Origin: an uncultured Oscillospiraceae bacterium
GTDB lineage: Bacteria > Bacillota_A > Clostridia > Oscillospirales > Oscillospiraceae
Assembly (NCBI GenBank): GCA_900757695.1
Contig: CAAEOU010000174.1
Span: 1-64,000, forward strand
DNA length: 64,000 nt
Reading direction: 5' to 3'
Position 1 is the first letter of the stretch; each line of letters starts with the position of its first letter. This document shows positions 59,901 to 64,000 of this stretch, piece after piece. The position numbers were made by a program, and so were the translations under genes. The notes beneath the pieces were generated by a model. It had not been told where the DNA came from. It searched no databases and saw only the letters and a program-made list of their open reading frames with translations.

Positions 59901-61511
59901 GTGACGGACATTAGAAAGCTCAAGAAATACACCCCCACACCCTTTATGGCCAAGAGGTCTCATTACGACAAAGCCCTGGCGGACTATGCCGTCAGCTTCA
60001 TCCAGTGTCTCTGCCACACCAAAGGCACCTGGGCGGGAAAGCCCTTCGAGCTGATCGACTGGCAGGAGCGCATCATCCGCGACCTGTTCGGCGTGGTCAA
60101 AGAGAACGGCTACCGGCAGTTCAACACCGCCTACATCGAGATCCCAAAGAAAATGGGTAAGTCGGAGCTGGCCGCTGCGGTGGCGCTTCTCCTCACCTGC
60201 GGGGACGGTGAGGAACGCGCCGAGGTGTATGGCTGCGCCGCCGACCGTCAGCAGGCGTCCATCGTTTTTGAGGTAGCGGCGGATATGGTGAAGATGTGTC
60301 CGGCGCTCTCCAAGCGGCTCAAGATCCTCGCGTCCCAGAAGCGCATCGTCTACCATTCCACCAACAGCTTCTACCAGGTGCTCTCGGCGGAAGCCTACTC
60401 CAAGCATGGCTTCAACATCCACGGTGTGGTTTTTGATGAGCTGCACACCCAGCCAAACCGGAAGCTCTTTGACGTCATGACAAAGGGTTCCGGGGACGCC
60501 CGGATGCAGCCCCTCTACTTCCTGATCACCACGGCGGGGACGGATACCCGCTCGATCTGCTACGAGACACACCAAAAGGCCAAAGACATCCTGGAAGGCC
60601 GGAAAATCGATCCCACCTTCTACCCGGTCATCTACGGCGCCGATGAGGGGGATGACTGGACAGACCCCAAGGTGTGGAAGAAGGCCAACCCCTCTCTCGG
60701 CATCACGGTGGGCATAGACAAGGTCAAAGCCGCCTGTGAGTCCGCCAAGCAGAACCCTGCCGAGGAAAACAGCTTCCGCCAGCTCCGGCTGAACCAGTGG
60801 GTCAAACAGGCGGTGCGCTGGATGCCGATGGACAAGTGGGATGCCTGCGCGTTCCCGGTTTCCGAGGACGATCTGGAAGGGCGCGTCTGCTACGGCGGGC
60901 TGGATCTTTCCTCCACCACGGACATCACGGCTTTTGTGCTGGTGTTCCCGCCGCTGGATGAGGAGGACAAATACACCGTGCTGCCTTACTTCTGGATACC
61001 GGAAGACAACATCGACCTGCGCGTCCGCCGCGACCATGTGCCTTACGATGTCTGGGAGCGGCAGGGGTACCTCCAGACCACGAAGGGAAATGTAGTCCAC
61101 TACGGCTACATCGAAAAGTTCATCGAGCGGCTGGGAGAGCGGTTCAACATCCGGGAGATCGCCTTCGACCGCTGGGGCGCCGTGCAGATGGTGCAGAATC
61201 TGGAGGGCATGGGCTTCACGGTGGTTCCCTTTGGACAGGGCTTCAAGGATATGTCCCCGCCTACCAAGGAGCTAATGAAACTGGTGCTGGAGGAACGCAT
61301 CGCCCATGGGGGACATCCTGTCCTCCGCTGGATGATGGACAACATCTACATCCGCACCGACCCGGTGGGGAACATCAAACCGGACAAGGAAAAGTCCACA
61401 GAAAAAATAGATGGCGCCGTTGCCACCGTTATGGCCCTTGATCGGGCCATCCGATGCGGCAACGACACCAGCGAGTCGGTCTATGACAGCAGAGGGCTGC
61501 TGTTTTTATAG
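59901..61511 (+). CDS. terL: Terminase large subunit
   Basis: About 535 residues. Start: a strong ribosome site (ACGGAGG) is followed at the usual distance by ATT (59910: I-R-K-L-K-K-Y-T-P), where I would expect ATG; the only in-frame classical codon near is a GTG at 59901 inside the site. The ATPase has Walker A-like PKKMGKSELAAAVALLLT (about 75) and motif II VVFDELHTQPNRKL; the C-terminal RNase H-type nuclease has GGLDLSSTTDITAFVLV and a late Asp in DGAVATVMALDRA. It packages phage DNA. Confidence 0.93.
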   Translation: MTDIRKLKKYTPTPFMAKRSHYDKALADYAVSFIQCLCHTKGTWAGKPFELIDWQERIIRDLFGVVKENGYRQFNTAYIEIPKKMGKSELAAAVALLLTCGDGEERAEVYGCAADRQQASIVFEVAADMVKMCPALSKRLKILASQKRIVYHSTNSFYQVLSAEAYSKHGFNIHGVVFDELHTQPNRKLFDVMTKGSGDARMQPLYFLITTAGTDTRSICYETHQKAKDILEGRKIDPTFYPVIYGADEGDDWTDPKVWKKANPSLGITVGIDKVKAACESAKQNPAEENSFRQLRLNQWVKQAVRWMPMDKWDACAFPVSEDDLEGRVCYGGLDLSSTTDITAFVLVFPPLDEEDKYTVLPYFWIPEDNIDLRVRRDHVPYDVWERQGYLQTTKGNVVHYGYIEKFIERLGERFNIREIAFDRWGAVQMVQNLEGMGFTVVPFGQGFKDMSPPTKELMKLVLEERIAHGGHPVLRWMMDNIYIRTDPVGNIKPDKEKSTEKIDGAVATVMALDRAIRCGNDTSESVYDSRGLLFL

Positions 61512-61519
61512 GTTGCCTA

Positions 61520-61639
61520 TTAGCGAAATTCTGATGTCAGTTCTGAGGTGTAATCCCGTACTCGATGCCACTGGTTCTTAAAACGGAAGTACAGCTCACC
61601 ATCGATTTCCTTCATGGGACAGGTATACCGGCATCCCAT
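61520..61639 (-). CDS. Possible 39-residue protein on the reverse strand
   Basis: The frame reads MGCRYTCPMKEIDGELYFRF, then KNQWHRVRDYTSELTSEFR. The composition looks protein-like, but there is no ribosome site. It lies downstream of the inserted RHH gene and inside the same inserted segment, so it could be a second member or a fragment. Confidence 0.3.
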   Translation of the reverse strand: MGCRYTCPMKEIDGELYFRFKNQWHRVRDYTSELTSEFR

Positions 61640-61696
61640 GTTTGTTATTTAAACCCAGTCACAGGCGTAGTTGATACAAAGCACCAACATTGTTGA

Positions 61697-62623
61697 TCAC
61701 TCCGTTTCGATAACTTCATAATCGGGGTCTTCATAATCCTCCAGAGGGTAGTCGCCTGGGTTAGACATATAAAGTGTTTCCGCACCTTCCCGTGAACAGG
61801 AGATCATGTAGTCCCCGTACTCTTTTGCCTCTTCTTCGGAATCGAAGAGTTCATCTTCTTCCTCCTCGGTACCATCGGGGTATTTCATAAGGAGTTTGAA
61901 TTTTCGACCAGAGTCATCACCCAGGGATTCCGGCTCAAAGTCATCTGTCGATTCATCGGAGTCGCCGGTTCCCTTTGTAGCCAAGTATGCAGCACCCACC
62001 GCTACACCGATAATGCCGACAATCTTTGCCCCAGCCTTAAGGCGCTCCATCCACTTGGCTTTGCGCTTTTCACGGCAATCGGGGCAGAGCTTCTGTTTTG
62101 TACCCGACTCAAGCACTGCACCACAGTCGCGGCAAACAACAGCGTGAGTTGTTTCATCTGGCAAAGGTTCAATAGGTGTCACCTGGAGACTCTCAGCGTT
62201 GAATGCCCCAATGGGGTACTCACTAATATATCCAGACACCGTGAAGGATCGTCCGCAGCTATGGCACTGACACTCCACATTCTCAAATTCATAAATTACC
62301 TCATCACCCATCTGCCGTTCGGAAGTAGAAACAGTTCCTTCATCTTCCAGGTCAATGCGATTTTTCGCTTTGCAATAGGGACATTCAACAGCGCGCTGTA
62401 GACTAATGCGGTCATCTTCCCATGATGTGTCATCCCCAATTTCTTCTGCTGCCTGCTGGAGTTTTACCTTTTCACAGTACTCCTGCAGAGCTTTTCTAAA
62501 GATTTCAGACTTGGGAACGCCAGTCGCATTGCTGGCAAAAGCCAGCATTTCATCCTCTTTATCATTGAGGCGGACACGGTATTGCTTTTCGCGGCTATCT
62601 TCCTTTTTAGGCCTACCAAGCAT
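61697..62623 (-). CDS. RHH/zinc-ribbon membrane-tail protein inserted between terL and portal
   Basis: 308 residues, ATG after AGGAGAT. An N-terminal ribbon-helix-helix (KQYRVRLNDKEDEMLAFASNATGVPKSEIFRKAL in two parts, 13-47), a cysteine cluster (CPYCKAK...CQCHSCGRSF, about 80-125), a second zinc ribbon (VCRDCGAVL...LCPDCREKR), a hydrophobic helix (AKIVGIIGVAVGAAYLA, about 198-214) and a long acidic tail. It runs against all phage structural genes and appears AT-richer. Such morons are expressed from the silent prophage; the role is unknown, likely host-benefiting or immune. Confidence 0.75.
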   Translation of the reverse strand: MLGRPKKEDSREKQYRVRLNDKEDEMLAFASNATGVPKSEIFRKALQEYCEKVKLQQAAEEIGDDTSWEDDRISLQRAVECPYCKAKNRIDLEDEGTVSTSERQMGDEVIYEFENVECQCHSCGRSFTVSGYISEYPIGAFNAESLQVTPIEPLPDETTHAVVCRDCGAVLESGTKQKLCPDCREKRKAKWMERLKAGAKIVGIIGVAVGAAYLATKGTGDSDESTDDFEPESLGDDSGRKFKLLMKYPDGTEEEEDELFDSEEEAKEYGDYMISCSREGAETLYMSNPGDYPLEDYEDPDYEVIETE

Positions 62624-62646
62624 TTTATCATCTCCTTTGATTTAAT

Positions 62647-62717
62647 GGATATCCAGAAAGGCTGTAATCAAAGAATACACCTTTCTCCTCGCTCTGTCAA
62701 GTATTTGGATATCCAAA
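62647..62717 (-). promoter_or_regulatory. Promoter with two GGATATCC operators for the inserted gene
   Basis: On the minus strand, TTGACA (62700-62695), a 17-base spacer and TATTCT (62677-62672). GGATATCC occurs upstream of the -35 within TTTGGATATCCAAA (62704-62717) and again between -10 and start (62647-62654). Such palindromes suit binding of the RHH product to its own promoter. Confidence 0.7.
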
Positions 62718-62743
62718 AATAAAAAGAAAGTGAGGTCAAGCCT

Positions 62744-64000
62744 ATAGGCATCTTTTCCGGCTTGTTCAAATCCCGCGACAAGCCCCAGAACCGGACATCC
62801 GGTAGCGGGTACAGCTTCTTCTTCGGCGGCTCCACCGCCGGCAAGAACGTCAATGAGCGTTCCGCCATGCAGATGACCGCCGTGTACTCCTGCGTCCGCA
62901 TCCTGGCGGAAGCGGTGGCGGGTCTGCCGCTGCACCTCTACCGCTACAAGGAGGATGGCGGGAAGGAAAAGGCGCTGGACCATCCGCTCTATAATCTTCT
63001 CCACGATGAGCCGAACCCGGAGATGAGTTCCTTCGTATTCCGGGAGACGCTCATGACCCATCTGCTCCTGTGGGGCAACGCCTACGCCCAGATCATCCGC
63101 AACGGCAAGGGCGAGGTCATTGCTCTCTATCCGCTGATGCCAAACCGCATGGTGGTGGACAGGGACACCAAAGGTCGGCTCTACTACCAGTACACCACCA
63201 GCACAGAGGATGCTCCCACCATGAAGGGCGTTACCGTCAACCTGCCGCCCTCGGATGTGCTGCACATCCCCGGTCTGGGCTTTGATGGGCTGGTGGGATA
63301 CAGTCCCATTGCCATGGCCAAGAACGCCATCGGTATGGCGATTGCCTGCGAGGAGTACGGGGCTAAGTTCTTCGCCAATGGCGCGGCCCCCGGCGGTGTG
63401 CTGGAACATCCCGGCACCATAAAAGACCCCCAGCGGGTGCGGGAGAGCTGGCAGTCCACCTTCGGCGGCAGCGGCAACAGCAACAAGATCGCCGTGCTGG
63501 AGGAGGGCATGAAGTACACGCCCATCGGCATCTCGCCGGAGCAGGCGCAGTTTTTGGAGACGCGAAAATTCCAAGTCAATGAGATCGCGCGAATTTTCCG
63601 AGTGCCGCCCCACATGGTAGGCGACCTGGAAAAGTCGAGCTTTTCTAATATTGAGCAGCAGTCTCTGGAGTTCGTAAAATACACGCTGGACCCCTGGGTG
63701 ATCCGCTGGGAGCAGACCATTCACCGGTCGCTCCTGCTGCCGGATGAGAAATCACAGTATTTCGTGAAGTTCAATCTGGAGGGTCTGCTTCGCGGCGACT
63801 ATCAGAGCCGCATGAACGGGTACGCCATCGGTCGGCAGAACGGCTGGATGTCCGCCAACGACATCCGGGAACTGGAAAACCTCGACCGTATTCCCGCTGA
63901 AGAGGGCGGCGACCTGTACCTTATCAACGGCAATATGCTCCCGCTCAAGGACGCGGGGGCTTTTGCAAATACCGAATCCATCGATGACGGAAAGGAGGAA
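62744..64000 (+). CDS. Phage portal protein (HK97 type), partial
   Basis: 419 codons to the window edge, no stop. Portal features: NERSAMQMTAVYSCVRILAEAVAGLPLHLY (in parts), WGNAYAQIIRN, VLHIPGLGFDGLVGYSP, GVLEHPG, and ARIFRVPPHMVGDLEKSSFSNIEQQ. The codon in the usual start position is ATA (GTGAGG 9 bases before it, then I-G-I-F-S-G-L-F); no ATG, GTG or TTG lies between it and the upstream in-frame stop at 62720. The next possible starts are TTG 62762 or internal ATGs. The portal forms the capsid vertex for DNA entry. Confidence 0.9.
   Translation, partial: MGIFSGLFKSRDKPQNRTSGSGYSFFFGGSTAGKNVNERSAMQMTAVYSCVRILAEAVAGLPLHLYRYKEDGGKEKALDHPLYNLLHDEPNPEMSSFVFRETLMTHLLLWGNAYAQIIRNGKGEVIALYPLMPNRMVVDRDTKGRLYYQYTTSTEDAPTMKGVTVNLPPSDVLHIPGLGFDGLVGYSPIAMAKNAIGMAIACEEYGAKFFANGAAPGGVLEHPGTIKDPQRVRESWQSTFGGSGNSNKIAVLEEGMKYTPIGISPEQAQFLETRKFQVNEIARIFRVPPHMVGDLEKSSFSNIEQQSLEFVKYTLDPWVIRWEQTIHRSLLLPDEKSQYFVKFNLEGLLRGDYQSRMNGYAIGRQNGWMSANDIRELENLDRIPAEEGGDLYLINGNMLPLKDAGAFANTESIDDGKEE

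Noticed and set aside
1..64000. CRISPR array
   Set aside because: No regularly spaced direct repeats with unique spacers were seen; the repeats at 55.9-59.5 kb are gene leaders at irregular distances.

Overview
The window looks like a piece of chromosome from a spore-forming, anaerobic gut Clostridium relative, most likely Oscillospiraceae (Flavonifractor/Intestinimonas-like). The reasons are the GC-rich Firmicutes coding style with strong AGGAGG ribosome sites, sporulation genes (spoVAD-spoVAE, a SleL-type cortex hydrolase, SpoIID/peptidoglycan-binding proteins), a large Bacillus/Clostridium-type SRP RNA, and a prophage with the gene order typical of gut Firmicutes phages. The genus is inferred, not proven.

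The layout has four parts. (1) Positions 1-25.6 kb are host core. The left edge holds the first codons of a tnpV-type transposon gene that cuts a lipoprotein gene. A spore/cell-wall cluster follows, including an S-layer-anchored L,D-transpeptidase, then a thioesterase-metalloprotease pair and a complete leftward pyrimidine operon, pyrC-K-D-F-E-B-I, with a LysR regulator divergent from it. Next come sleL, an acyl-CoA ligase overlapping a SecB-like chaperone gene, spoVAD-VAE behind a sigma-G-like promoter, a family 4 uracil-DNA glycosylase, a hydroxyacid dehydrogenase, ybaB, dnaX and the SRP RNA. (2) Positions 25.8-26.1 kb hold a tRNA relic and an intact tRNA-Ala(CGC). (3) Positions 26.2-40.4 kb are a defence island. 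Nine leftward genes behind one strong promoter encode two uncharacterised proteins sharing a motif, a small HTH protein, a RloC/PrrC-like ATPase, HsdM, HsdS, HsdR, an EVE-domain McrB and McrC. Type I restriction-modification, a candidate tRNA nuclease and modification-dependent restriction therefore appear to form one transcription unit. (4) Positions 40.6-64.0 kb are a prophage or phage remnant running off the right edge: sigma-like factor, DUF2800 nuclease, SSB-like DUF2815, family A polymerase, DUF4406, VapE-type primase/helicase, VRR-NUC, SNF2 helicase, DUF1492, HNH, terminase small subunit, SAM synthetase, ParB-adenine methylase, cytosine methylase, an accessory block with an amidoligase and a gamma-glutamylcyclotransferase, terminase large subunit and portal.

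The prophage shows decay: a 2-base insertion in the SNF2 helicase, an in-frame amber codon in metK, and a portal gene without a canonical start next to an inserted reverse-strand gene. No integrase lies in the window.

The most unusual features are these. Related intergenic cassettes at 55.9-59.5 kb recur before accessory phage genes, and three of them carry short coupled upstream reading frames of related sequence. A reverse-strand unit at 50.8-51.1 kb combines an extended -10 promoter, a 51-codon hydrophobic ORF, a tRNA-like 3' end and a UUCG terminator. An uncharacterised gene pair opens the defence operon. A self-regulating gene is inserted between terminase and portal.
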